From positions 33,554-97,553 of the forward strand of contig CAMJHF010000010.1 in assembly GCA_946405435.1 (NCBI GenBank): a DNA stretch of 64,000 nt, read 5' to 3'. This DNA comes from an uncultured Bacteroidales bacterium. Lineage in GTDB: Bacteria; Bacteroidota; Bacteroidia; Bacteroidales; UBA932. Within the stretch, counting starts at the first letter, position 1, and each line of letters begins with the position of its first letter. The notes under the pieces are model-generated. The model was not told where the DNA came from. It saw only the letters and a list, made by a program, of their open reading frames with translations, and made no database searches. The translations under genes were made by a program, and so were the position numbers. Shown here in pieces: positions 34,692-42,862 of this stretch.

Positions 34692-35423
34692 ATGGACTTT
34701 ACTCTGGAAAAATACTCCGCCCTGCTTGATGCCTTGAAAGCATATGGTTTTCAGGGGCTTATCATGCGTCACGACGTGGACCTCAGGCCCCGGAACAGCC
34801 TCCGGACAGCAAGGATGGAAGCAGAGAAGGGCATCAAGGGCATCTATTATTTCCGTGCCGTCCCGGAGAGCTGGGACGAAGGAATCATAAAGGAAATCGC
34901 CTCTCTTGGGCACGAGATAGGGTATCATTACGAGTCGCTCACCACATGTAAAGGCGATGTGGACAAGGCGTACGACGATTTCTGCAGAAATCTTGAAGCG
35001 CTGCGGAGTCTGGTTCCAGTGAGAAGCATCTGCATGCATGGCAGCCCACGCTCCCCCTGGGACAGCAAGGATATATGGAAAAAATATGATTATCACGTAC
35101 TTGGCATAGAGAACGAGCCATACCTGGACACGGATTTCTCCCAAGTCTTCTACCTCACCGACACCGGCCGCCGCTGGGATGGATTCAAAGTGAGCGTGCG
35201 GGATAAAATTCCAGAATATCAGGACCAATGGACAAAGCAGGGGCTGACCTTCCACAGCACAGATGATATACTTAAGTCCCTTGCAGCCGGCACCTTCCCC
35301 AGGAACGTAATGTTCACTGTCCACCCCCAGCGATGGAATCCGCTCGGACCAGCCTGGTGCAAGGAACTGCTTATGCAGAATGCCAAGAATCTAATAAAAC
35401 GCGTATTGGTGAATCGACAATGA
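34692..35423 (+). CDS. Polysaccharide deacetylase-like protein
   Basis: A 243-residue protein. MRHDVDLRPRNSLRTARME near the N-terminus supplies the HDVD metal-binding motif. The segment LGHEIGYHYESLTT supplies a histidine pair, and CMHGSPRSPWDS and MFTVHPQRWNP complete the conserved histidines. This HDxD arrangement is a subgroup of NodB-like enzymes seen in surface-sugar loci. ATG 34692, two bases after the DUF354 stop, is preferred to an in-frame TTG at 34668. Confidence 0.78.
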   Translation: MDFTLEKYSALLDALKAYGFQGLIMRHDVDLRPRNSLRTARMEAEKGIKGIYYFRAVPESWDEGIIKEIASLGHEIGYHYESLTTCKGDVDKAYDDFCRNLEALRSLVPVRSICMHGSPRSPWDSKDIWKKYDYHVLGIENEPYLDTDFSQVFYLTDTGRRWDGFKVSVRDKIPEYQDQWTKQGLTFHSTDDILKSLAAGTFPRNVMFTVHPQRWNPLGPAWCKELLMQNAKNLIKRVLVNRQ

Positions 35424-36532
35424 TCAAGTTGCTTACAGTCATCGGTGCCAGGCCTCAGATTATCAAGGCCGCGGCCATATCCAGAGCAATTAAGGAGCAC
35501 TTCTCGGAAACAATCGTGGAGCGCATACTGCATACAGGCCAGCATTACGATGCCAATATGTCCCAGGTGTTCTTTGACGAACTGGGCATTCCCGCTCCTG
35601 ACTACAACCTCGGCGTAGGCTCCGGAAGCCACGGAGCGCAGACGGCCAAGATGATCGAGGGCATCGAGACGGTCTTGGGCTCTGAGCGCTTCGACGGCAT
35701 AATCCTTTATGGAGACACCAACTCCACCATTGCAGGTGCGGTTGCCGCAGCAAAACTGCATGTCCCGGTGTTTCATGTAGAGGCCGGACTGCGGTCATAC
35801 AACATGAGCATGCCGGAAGAGCAAAACCGCATCGTTTGCGATCACCTTTCTTCTATCCTTTTTGCCCCAACTCAGACAGCCGTTGACAACCTTAAAGCAG
35901 AAGGGCTCGATTCCTCAAGGGCCTCTTTCCAGAACGGCAGACGCCGGCTTATAGTGAACTCCGGCGATGTCATGTACGACAATGCGCTGTATTTCAGCAA
36001 ACTGGCCGAAGAAAAAAGCCGCATACTTGAAACCTGCGGAGTACAACCGCGAGGATACATTTTAGCCACTGTCCACCGCGATTTCAACACTGACGCTCCG
36101 GACAGGATAGGCAGCATTTTCAAAGCCTTGTCTACCATAGCCGAAGAGAATGATATTCCTATCGTCCTGCCCCTGCACCCCCGGACCAGAAAATATCTTC
36201 CCGACAACCTTTCAGAGCGAATCATCATAATTCCCCCTGCCTCTTTCTTCGACATCCTGACCTTGGAAAAGAATGCCGGGGTGGTAATGACCGACAGCGG
36301 CGGAGTTCAGAAAGAGGCCTTCTTCTTCAGCAAGCCCTGTGTCATCCTCCGGCCTGAAACAGAGTGGGTTGAGATCGTTGACCATCACGCCGGCATCCTG
36401 GCCGACGCCGACTTCGACAGAATTATCAACGCATACAAGGTACTCTCCGGCCTTGAAGTCGCCTTCCCTCCTCTTTTCGGCGACGGCAACGCCGCTGTAA
36501 CCATAGTCAAAAAGATTGTGGAATATCTATGA
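35420..36532 (+). CDS. wbpI: UDP-GlcNAc3NAcA 2-epimerase (WbpI type, WecB family)
   Basis: A 370-residue non-hydrolysing 2-epimerase. It opens LTVIGARPQIIKAAAISRA, has HTGQHYDANMSQVFFDELG, YGDTNSTIAGAVAAAKL, HVEAGLRSYNMSMPEEQNR and MTDSGGVQKEAFFFSKPCV, all signature blocks of WecB/WbpI. The ARPQIIK start rather than TRPEAIK is typical of WbpI-like enzymes, which convert UDP-GlcNAc3NAcA to UDP-ManNAc3NAcA. This fits wbpA, wbpB, wbpD and wbpE in the same locus. It is the last full gene of the first operon. Confidence 0.86.
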   Translation: MIKLLTVIGARPQIIKAAAISRAIKEHFSETIVERILHTGQHYDANMSQVFFDELGIPAPDYNLGVGSGSHGAQTAKMIEGIETVLGSERFDGIILYGDTNSTIAGAVAAAKLHVPVFHVEAGLRSYNMSMPEEQNRIVCDHLSSILFAPTQTAVDNLKAEGLDSSRASFQNGRRRLIVNSGDVMYDNALYFSKLAEEKSRILETCGVQPRGYILATVHRDFNTDAPDRIGSIFKALSTIAEENDIPIVLPLHPRTRKYLPDNLSERIIIIPPASFFDILTLEKNAGVVMTDSGGVQKEAFFFSKPCVILRPETEWVEIVDHHAGILADADFDRIINAYKVLSGLEVAFPPLFGDGNAAVTIVKKIVEYL

Positions 36533-36603
36533 AAACAATCCTCCTCGTTTTCGGAACCCAGCTTGTCCCTGGAGACACAAAGATAAGCATAGCAGCCGCA
36601 TAA
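36529..36603 (+). pseudogene. Possible 5-prime relic of a wecB-type epimerase gene
   Basis: An ATG overlapping the wbpI stop codon opens 24 codons. The first ten residues, MKTILLVFGT, match the usual N-terminus of UDP-GlcNAc 2-epimerases of the WecB type (family form MKxxLVFGTRPEAIK). The rest (QLVPGDTKISIAAA) does not, and the frame then stops. It may be a remnant from a recombination that replaced the downstream part of the locus. The match is short, so coincidence remains possible. Confidence 0.4.
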
Positions 36604-36626
36604 TCGGAATATTCAAAGAAAAGAGT

Positions 36627-36634
36627 TAACTTTG
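36627..36634 (+). promoter_or_regulatory. Predicted -7 element of the wza-wzc operon
   Basis: TAACTTTG matches TAnnTTTG and precedes the wza ATG by 25 nt. No clear TTTG is present at -33. It falls in the only sizeable gap (about 125 nt) between the biosynthesis operon and the export genes. Confidence 0.55.
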
Positions 36635-36659
36635 TAAATTGTATAAAACGTACAGAGTC

Positions 36660-37463
36660 ATGAAGTTCAAAAGCATTCTTACAAGGGCGTTCATCCTCAT
36701 GTTTGTTGCCGCGACCGCGGCATCCTGCGTGACCAACCGCAAAATTGCTTATCTCCAGGACATGAAGCACAACAGCCAGATTCAGTTGGAGAACTCCTTC
36801 GAGGCTGTTATCAGCCCCTACGACGAACTGGATGTGATAGTTTCAAGCTTCGACCCTGAACTGGCCAAGCCTTTCAACATACAGAGTGCAGCTCGCACGG
36901 CCCTTGCCAATACAAGCGTCAATCAGAACATAGCATACCTTGTAGATCAGTACGGAAACATCGAGCTGCCCGTCCTGGGCACCATCCATGCCGCTGGCCT
37001 TACCCGCCTCAAACTGCAGGAGCATGTGAAGAGCTTGCTCATCAGCGGGGGCTACATCAGTGACCCCTATGTCATGGTGCGCTTCAGAGATTTCAAGATA
37101 TTCTTCCTCGGCTCCAACGGCGGCAAGGCCATCACCGTGCCCAACGAACGCTGCACCTTCCTGGAGGCCCTGGCCCTCTCCGGAGACCTCAACATCTACA
37201 CCAACCGCAAAAAGATAGCCGTCATGCGCGAGGTCGAGGGCCGCATGGTAATGCGCTATCTCGACCCCAGATCGTCCAACGTCTTTCACGACCCATACTT
37301 CATGATGCAGCAGAACGACTTCATCATTACCCAGGACACACGCTACAAGAACTTCCTGGATTCCTACTCGCAGTGGACCCCCATATTCAGTACCATATCC
37401 ACGGTTGCAAGCATCGCTTCTCTCGTCTTGACTTATTTTATGCTTCAGAATACATCCAAATAA
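36660..37463 (+). CDS. wza: Polysaccharide export outer membrane lipoprotein (Wza/BexD family)
   Basis: A 267-residue lipoprotein. The signal peptide ends in the lipobox TAASC (Cys23). The poly-export domain begins ISPYDELDVIVSSFDPELA, followed by a strand-rich section with YLVDQYGNIELPVLG and an SLBB-like part (FFLGSNGGKAITVPNERCTFLEAL). The end is a hydrophobic helix, IFSTISTVASIASLVLTYFML, which would span the outer membrane as in Wza. It forms the outer-membrane portal for the glycan with the Wzc encoded next. Confidence 0.88.
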   Translation: MKFKSILTRAFILMFVAATAASCVTNRKIAYLQDMKHNSQIQLENSFEAVISPYDELDVIVSSFDPELAKPFNIQSAARTALANTSVNQNIAYLVDQYGNIELPVLGTIHAAGLTRLKLQEHVKSLLISGGYISDPYVMVRFRDFKIFFLGSNGGKAITVPNERCTFLEALALSGDLNIYTNRKKIAVMREVEGRMVMRYLDPRSSNVFHDPYFMMQQNDFIITQDTRYKNFLDSYSQWTPIFSTISTVASIASLVLTYFMLQNTSK

Positions 37464-37474
37464 CCCTATAGAAT

Positions 37475-39967
37475 ATGGCAAACAACACGGAAAACGATCT
37501 TTCCTTCCTCGAGAAAAAAGACGCCAACGCGCTGTCGGGGAAAGACATATTCTACACCATCATCCGGAATATCCACTGGCTTGTGATCTTCGGACTCATC
37601 GGCGGAGCCATAGCATATTTCCTCAGCGACAAAGCCGACCGCATTTACGAAAGCCACGCCAAGATACTGGTTACCTCCATCACCCGCAACCGCCTGGACA
37701 ACGGCGCCTCGATGCTCGAGAACATCACCAACCGCAGGGTGGCAACCACCATGAACGCCATCAACGACGAAATTATAGTACTCAAGTCGGAGACACCCAT
37801 GCTGGAAGTGGCCAAGCGGCTCGACCTGGGCACGACCTACAAGTGCCAGACCAGGCTCGTAAAGCGCGTCAAGGACCTCTACAAAGACACTCCTATCCAA
37901 GTGAGTTTTCCGGACCTCAGCGAAAATGATTACGCCACTGTGGTCGTCACCGTACAGAAGGACTCCTCCCTGACCGTGCAGGTCGGAGAGAGCGAACCGG
38001 TTCAGGGAAGACTGGGCGATACTCTTTCCACAATGGTCGGCCGTGTGGCAATCCAGCCCACCTGGGCGCTGCGCGAGCTCTATTTCAACAATCCTATTAC
38101 CGTTCAGCACCTTAACATTGTCGATATAGCCGCCGCCTACCGCGGACGCACAGTCATTGAGCGCAACAGCACTTCCGACGGCATCATCAACTTCTCGCTC
38201 AAAGACACTTCCCCCTTGCGCGCCGCGGACATACTTAACGAACTCATTACGGTTTACAATGAGGGCACGATAGTGGAGAAGAAGCGCATTATCGAGCAGA
38301 CTTCCGAATACATCAACTCCAGGATCGAGCAGCTGAACTCCGAGCTCGGCAGCCAGGAGGCACAGATTGCATCGTTCAAGCAGAACAACCAGCTCCTCAA
38401 CCTGCAGGAGTACGGCCAGGCCTACATGGCCAAGAGCATCGAGACCTCCGAGGAAGTGGCCAGCCTGCGCGCCCAGATATCCCATGCCGAATACCTGATG
38501 CAGTTCACCAGCACCAACATGGAGAACAAACTCTTCCCCGTCACCATCAACATCGAGGACGAGAACATCAAATCCACCATATCCCGCTTCAATCAGCTGG
38601 TGCTCAAGCTCGACAAATACAAGGAGTCCGGCACCACCAACAACCCCGTGGTCAAAGACATTGAATTGGAGCAGGCATCGCTCAGGAGTAACCTTAATCA
38701 GCTGCTTGCCAATTACATAAGCGCTATTTCCCAAAAACTGGAGCAGGCCCAGAGCATGAACCAGGATGCAGCCGAGAAGATACGCCGCGTGCCCACCGGC
38801 CAGCTCTATATCGACAACCTGTCCCGTGTGCAGGGCATCAAGGAGCAGTTGTACGTAACGCTGCTGAGCAAGCGCGAAGAGCTTCTGATAAGCCAGCCGT
38901 CCATCGAGGGCAATGCCAAAATCATAGACCGCGCAAGGGTAAATCCCTCCCCTGTTGCTCCGAACTCAAAGAAGGATACAATGATGGGCCTGCTTATAGG
39001 CCTGCTGATTCCTGTAATCTTCTTCGTATTGCTGCGCATGCTTGACACCAAGGTCCGCTTCCGCAAAGACGTTGAGAATTACGTTGACATCCCCATACTT
39101 GGCGAAATCCCCGCCAAAGACAAGAAAGACAAACGGGAAATCGTTATTGAAGAGCAGAAGCGAGATCCAATTTCCGAGGCTTTCCGCATCCTGCGAAGCA
39201 ATATAGAGTTTACCCGAAATACCGACAGGCAGGCCACCACATACCTCTTCCTGTCACTTATGGAGGCCTCCGGCAAGACTTTCCTTACTTCCAACCTGGC
39301 TACCAGCCTTGCCATGGTGGAGAAGAGGGTCATCCTGCTGGACCTTGACCTTCGCAAAGGTACGCTCACGCACAGGTTCTCCTCCCGCAAGCACACCGGC
39401 TTCTCCGATTTCCTTGCCGGCAAGACCAACAACGTAGAGGACATCATACGCCACAACCTCATAGCCCCCGGAGTGGACGTCATCCTGTCCGGTCCCCTGC
39501 CGCCCAACCCGGCTGAGCTGCTGAGCAACAAGCGCATGGACGCACTGTTCGCCATGCTGCGCCAGAACTACGATTTCATCCTCATCGACGCTGTCCCCGC
39601 AGGCTTGGTGGCAGATGCCAACATCCTCAAGCGTTTTGCGGACAATACTATATTCATCCTCCGTTCCAACAAGGTGGACAAGCGTATGCTGCCCGACCTT
39701 CAGGAGCTTAAAGACCATGGCGTATTCCCCAATATGTCTATCATCATCAATGGTGTACAGTACAAGAAGCACCGCGGCTACGGTTACGGCTATGGATACG
39801 GCTACGGTTACGGCTATGGTTACGGCTATGGATACGGATATGGTTATGGATACGGATACGGATATGGTGACGACAAAGACGGCAAGAAACACAAGCACCG
39901 CAAGCACCACGGCTCCGACAGCAAAAAAGACGGCTCCACCACAGAAGAAACAGTAGAAGAAGCATAG
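37475..39967 (+). CDS. wzc: Wzz/BY-kinase fusion (chain length and export regulator) with a Tyr-Gly repeat tail
   Basis: An 830-residue protein. TM1 is at about 35-55 and TM2 at about 505-525 (MMGLLIGLLIPVIFFVLL). The periplasmic part between them is coiled-coil rich (residues 270-330 and 370-440). The cytoplasmic kinase has Walker A at about 592-600 (EASGKTFL), Walker A-prime VILLDLDLRKG and Walker B FILIDAVPAG. The C-terminal tyrosine cluster is an uninterrupted (Tyr-Gly)15 block at 769-798, followed by a His/Lys-rich and acidic tail. BY-kinases autophosphorylate such clusters in trans, and cycling controls polymer length and export. The long regular YG block is unusual. Confidence 0.92.
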   Translation: MANNTENDLSFLEKKDANALSGKDIFYTIIRNIHWLVIFGLIGGAIAYFLSDKADRIYESHAKILVTSITRNRLDNGASMLENITNRRVATTMNAINDEIIVLKSETPMLEVAKRLDLGTTYKCQTRLVKRVKDLYKDTPIQVSFPDLSENDYATVVVTVQKDSSLTVQVGESEPVQGRLGDTLSTMVGRVAIQPTWALRELYFNNPITVQHLNIVDIAAAYRGRTVIERNSTSDGIINFSLKDTSPLRAADILNELITVYNEGTIVEKKRIIEQTSEYINSRIEQLNSELGSQEAQIASFKQNNQLLNLQEYGQAYMAKSIETSEEVASLRAQISHAEYLMQFTSTNMENKLFPVTINIEDENIKSTISRFNQLVLKLDKYKESGTTNNPVVKDIELEQASLRSNLNQLLANYISAISQKLEQAQSMNQDAAEKIRRVPTGQLYIDNLSRVQGIKEQLYVTLLSKREELLISQPSIEGNAKIIDRARVNPSPVAPNSKKDTMMGLLIGLLIPVIFFVLLRMLDTKVRFRKDVENYVDIPILGEIPAKDKKDKREIVIEEQKRDPISEAFRILRSNIEFTRNTDRQATTYLFLSLMEASGKTFLTSNLATSLAMVEKRVILLDLDLRKGTLTHRFSSRKHTGFSDFLAGKTNNVEDIIRHNLIAPGVDVILSGPLPPNPAELLSNKRMDALFAMLRQNYDFILIDAVPAGLVADANILKRFADNTIFILRSNKVDKRMLPDLQELKDHGVFPNMSIIINGVQYKKHRGYGYGYGYGYGYGYGYGYGYGYGYGYGYGYGDDKDGKKHKHRKHHGSDSKKDGSTTEETVEEA
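39779..39868 (+). repeat. Hexanucleotide-periodic repeat encoding (Tyr-Gly)15
   Basis: Fifteen consecutive TAY-GGN codon pairs with mixed third bases. The perfect 6-bp period is broken by synonymous changes, which lowers slippage but still allows in-frame expansion or contraction. Confidence 0.95.
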
Positions 39968-39970
39968 CCC

Positions 39971-40948
39971 ATGGCCAACTTTGCCCTCATCGGTGCAGCA
40001 GGCTACATAGCCCCGAGGCACCTCAAAGCGATAAAAGACACCGGCAACAATCTGCTTGCCGCATACGATAAGTTCGACAGCGTGGGAAGGCTGGACAGTT
40101 TCTTCCCGGATTGCTCTTTCTTTACCGAGAACGAGCTCTTCGACCGCTTCTGCTCCAAGCAGATGCAGAGTTCGGAGCCTCTGCACTGGCTGAGCGTCTG
40201 CACTCCCAACTACACGCACGACGCGTTTATCCGCTACGGCCTCCGCCTGGGGTGCGACGTCATCTGCGAGAAGCCGGTGGTGCTGAATCCCTACAACATC
40301 GACGCCCTCCAGAAGGTGGAGCAGGAGACCGGGCACAAGGCCTACAACATCCTGCAGCTCAGGCTGCACGACCGCATACAGGCGCTCAAAAAGAAGGTCG
40401 AAGAGGGCCCTGCCGACAAGGTCTATGACGTAGACCTCACCTACATCACCTCCCGCGGCAAGTGGTACTACACTTCCTGGAAAGGCGATGTCCACAAGAG
40501 CGGCGGCGTGGCCACCAACATCGGAGTGCATTTCTATGACATGCTCCAATGGATATTCGGGCCGGTGACGGAAAACATCGTGCACGTCATGAGCTTCGAC
40601 CGCGTTGCCGGCTACCTGGGGCTGAAAAAGGCCCGCGTGCGCTACTTCCTCAGCATCAACGCTGACTGTCTGCCCCCCAATGCGGTGGAGGGAGAGAAGC
40701 GCACATACAGGTCGCTGAGCATAGACGGCGAGGAATTCGAATTCAGCCAGGGCTTCACCGAGCTCCACACACTCAGCTACCAGAATATCCTCGCAGGCAA
40801 GGGCTTCCGGATTGGCGAAGCGCGTCCCTGCATAGAGATCGTGAGCCAGATCCGCAACGCAAAGCCCATAGGCCTCCAGGGGGACTACCACCCTCTGGCA
40901 GCCCTGCCCCTGGCCCCTCACCCCTTCGGCTGGACCGACAACCGCTGA
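39971..40948 (+). CDS. wbpB: UDP-GlcNAcA 3-dehydrogenase (WbpB type)
   Basis: A 325-residue Gfo/Idh/MocA oxidoreductase. It starts NFALIGAAGYIAPRHLKAIK, and continues with CTPNYTHDAFI, CDVICEKPVVLNPYN, YNILQLRLHDRI, YITSRGKWYYTSWKGD and GGVATNIGVHFYDMLQWIFG. These match WbpB over its whole length. WbpB oxidises C3 of UDP-GlcNAcA and hands the product to WbpE. It is separated from wbpA/D/E/I, lying 3 nt after wzc. With it the UDP-ManNAc3NAcA pathway is complete in the window. Confidence 0.9.
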   Translation: MANFALIGAAGYIAPRHLKAIKDTGNNLLAAYDKFDSVGRLDSFFPDCSFFTENELFDRFCSKQMQSSEPLHWLSVCTPNYTHDAFIRYGLRLGCDVICEKPVVLNPYNIDALQKVEQETGHKAYNILQLRLHDRIQALKKKVEEGPADKVYDVDLTYITSRGKWYYTSWKGDVHKSGGVATNIGVHFYDMLQWIFGPVTENIVHVMSFDRVAGYLGLKKARVRYFLSINADCLPPNAVEGEKRTYRSLSIDGEEFEFSQGFTELHTLSYQNILAGKGFRIGEARPCIEIVSQIRNAKPIGLQGDYHPLAALPLAPHPFGWTDNR

Positions 40949-40954
40949 TCCAGA

Positions 40955-42007
40955 ATGCATCCTTTCCGTAACCTGCTGCTGGTTGCCACCGGGCATGCCG
41001 ACTCTCTTGAGAAAACGCCCACCCCGGAGACCTGGAAAGTCCTCTTCAACATGGCCCGGTATCAGTCGCTGCTGGGCATTCTTTACGATGGAGTACTGCG
41101 CCTGCCGGAACACCAGCGTCCGCCGCAGGAACTGCTGGACAACTGGCAGGAGCTTGCCGGGCTCACTGCATCTATCTACCGGCGCCATCTGCAGCGTATC
41201 GAGCAGCTGGAGCCCATCCTGGAGCGTATGGGCCTGCGTGGCTGCATACTCAAGGGAACAGTATTCAGCAGTCTGTATCCCAAGCCCGAACACCGCCTGT
41301 ACGGCGACATTGACCTATGGGTGGAAGGCTCGCGCCGGAGCATCATCCGGGCATTTGAAGCGGAAGGCTACACCATGAGTGACATCCTGTACCAGGAGGC
41401 TAAAGTGGATTTGTTCGACGACACGGATGTGGAAATCCATTTCCACCCCTGCAAGATGTACAACCCACTGAGGAACGCACGGCTCCAGAGGTTCTTCGAG
41501 GCCAATGCGCCATTCAAGGGCACACTTTCCTACGCCGGCACCCGCTTCAACGCGGTGTTCTGCATGGCTCACATGTACCGGCACTACCTGGAAGGTGGCA
41601 TAGGCCTGCGGCAGATGCTCGACTACTACTACGTGCTGCAGGACCTCCGCCCCGAAGACCGCGGTCCTGTCATGGACGCCCTGACCAAGTTCGGCATGCA
41701 GAAATTCACCGCGGCCGTGATGTGTTCTGTACAGTTCAATTTCGGGCTGGAGGACGAGTACCTCCTGTGCCCGCCCGACAAAGTCTACGGCGAGCGGCTT
41801 GTGAACGACATCATACGGATGGGGAACTTCGGAGTGCTGGACAAGCGGAACTACAGCGGCGACGGAGAAACAAAATGGAAGCGATTCATTCGCAAGAACC
41901 GCCGCGTCTTCTCCAATTTCAAATACTTTCCCGGCGAGGTGTTCTGGTCTCCCTTTGCACGTGTGGGCCAGTGGTGCTGGCGGCTTTTAAACGGCTATCT
42001 AAGATAA
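40955..42007 (+). CDS. Nucleotidyltransferase-fold protein (NTP_transf_5 type)
   Basis: A 350-residue protein of the uncharacterised nucleotidyltransferase family. The core is CILKGTVFSSLYPKPEHRLY followed by GDIDLWVEG, where the two Asp residues in DID correspond to metal ligands of the pol-beta superfamily. A helical N-terminal region and a C-terminal helical domain (residues 200-350) flank it. The family is frequent in surface-polysaccharide and lasso-peptide loci, without a firm function. Its codon usage matches wbpB. The gene lies 6 nt after wbpB. Confidence 0.77.
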   Translation: MHPFRNLLLVATGHADSLEKTPTPETWKVLFNMARYQSLLGILYDGVLRLPEHQRPPQELLDNWQELAGLTASIYRRHLQRIEQLEPILERMGLRGCILKGTVFSSLYPKPEHRLYGDIDLWVEGSRRSIIRAFEAEGYTMSDILYQEAKVDLFDDTDVEIHFHPCKMYNPLRNARLQRFFEANAPFKGTLSYAGTRFNAVFCMAHMYRHYLEGGIGLRQMLDYYYVLQDLRPEDRGPVMDALTKFGMQKFTAAVMCSVQFNFGLEDEYLLCPPDKVYGERLVNDIIRMGNFGVLDKRNYSGDGETKWKRFIRKNRRVFSNFKYFPGEVFWSPFARVGQWCWRLLNGYLR

Positions 42008-42011
42008 CTTC

Positions 42012-42653
42012 ATGACACACAAAAGCATATTCTTTGCTATCCTGCTGGCAGCCGGCGTTGCAGTCCTTTGTGCATCCACCGCCGCGCCCAAGAAGAAGGC
42101 TTTCAAGTATGACGGCCTCATCCTCCGCTCCGTCCAGGAGCACGTACTGGACTGGGATGGCATCGCCGCCGACAAGCATTTGAGCTACGTCTATTTCGAG
42201 GTTCCCTTCCCTGCCGGCGATACGGCCTTGCTGCGCAAAAACATACAGGGTGCGCAGGCCCACGGGCTCAAAACCGGCATGTGCTTCACTTTCACCGATT
42301 CGCTAAGGCACGTCAGTGATGTCCTGGACCATCTGCTTGGGGTACCATGGGACCTCTGCGAGATGTCGCCTATGATCTCAATCCCAACGGAGCGGAAATT
42401 CGAGCGCAGGGTCATACACCGATGGATTCAGATATGGGCCAATGTCCTCAACCGCAACTTCGGCGAGCAGCCCATACTGAAGTCCAGCCGCGAAGATTGC
42501 AAGGACTACCTTGCCCCCGTACTCACCAGTACATACAGGATCTGCCTCGTCTTCTCCGACCCAAGCGGGTCCTTCATGCTCCAGCATCCCAATCCCTATC
42601 CTACCCCTGACGCCGACATCACGGCATATCCTTGCCGTGTGATGCCTGAATAA
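42012..42653 (+). CDS. Secreted GH25-lysozyme-like protein with lost catalytic residues
   Basis: A 213-residue protein with a signal peptide (MTHKSIFFAILLAAGVAVLC). The pattern of KYDGLILRSVQEHVLDWDGI, then HLSYVYFEVPFPAGD and RKNIQGAQAHGLKTGMCFTF, follows the beta-barrel start of GH25 muramidases (family form GIDVSxHQGxIDW, FVYIKATEG, NxxxAxxxGLxVGAYHFF). The first Asp of DVSxHQ is replaced, and the expected PPVLDIE stretch reads SPMISIPTE, lacking the Asp/Glu pair. It is therefore probably non-catalytic, perhaps binding peptidoglycan. The fold assignment is inference from pattern alone. It is the last gene before a terminator. Confidence 0.55.
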   Translation: MTHKSIFFAILLAAGVAVLCASTAAPKKKAFKYDGLILRSVQEHVLDWDGIAADKHLSYVYFEVPFPAGDTALLRKNIQGAQAHGLKTGMCFTFTDSLRHVSDVLDHLLGVPWDLCEMSPMISIPTERKFERRVIHRWIQIWANVLNRNFGEQPILKSSREDCKDYLAPVLTSTYRICLVFSDPSGSFMLQHPNPYPTPDADITAYPCRVMPE

Positions 42654-42697
42654 AAGGCACTTACAGTTGTCAGGGTAGTATTGACCTCTCTATATTT

Positions 42698-42726
42698 TTC
42701 GGGCGGCTCTATTGGGGCCGCCCGAA
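42698..42726 (+). terminator. Hairpin terminator after the polysaccharide operon
   Basis: A perfect 10-bp GC-rich stem (ttcgggcggc/gccgcccgaa, loop 9 nt) lies 45 nt after the last stop codon. The U-tract after it is weak (tatttt), but position and stability fit a terminator. It resembles the hairpin at 44050-44081. Confidence 0.65.
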
Positions 42727-42810
42727 CCAGTATTTTAAGTACCTGATCATGCATATCCGAGATAGAGTAGAATTCTACGCACATTAAATTATTTAATATA
42801 CATAATTTAT

Positions 42811-42842
42811 CTTGCATAATTTGAAAGATCTTTTTATCTTTG
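42811..42842 (+). promoter_or_regulatory. Promoter of the ATPase gene
   Basis: TATCTTTG (42835-42842) fits the -7 consensus, with CTTG (42811-42814) exactly 20 nt upstream as -33. The ATG follows 20 nt later. The surrounding 100 bp are strongly AT-rich. Confidence 0.65.
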
Positions 42843-42862
42843 CCCTACAAAAAGATTGACTT

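Noticed and set aside
37466..38734. 422-codon open frame on the minus strand opposite wzc
   Set aside because: It covers the periplasmic region of wzc in antisense with no family signature.
39254..41293. 679-codon open frame on the minus strand
   Set aside because: It is antiparallel to wzc and wbpB, which have full family support, and its translation shows no motifs. High GC in codon position three opens the opposite frame.
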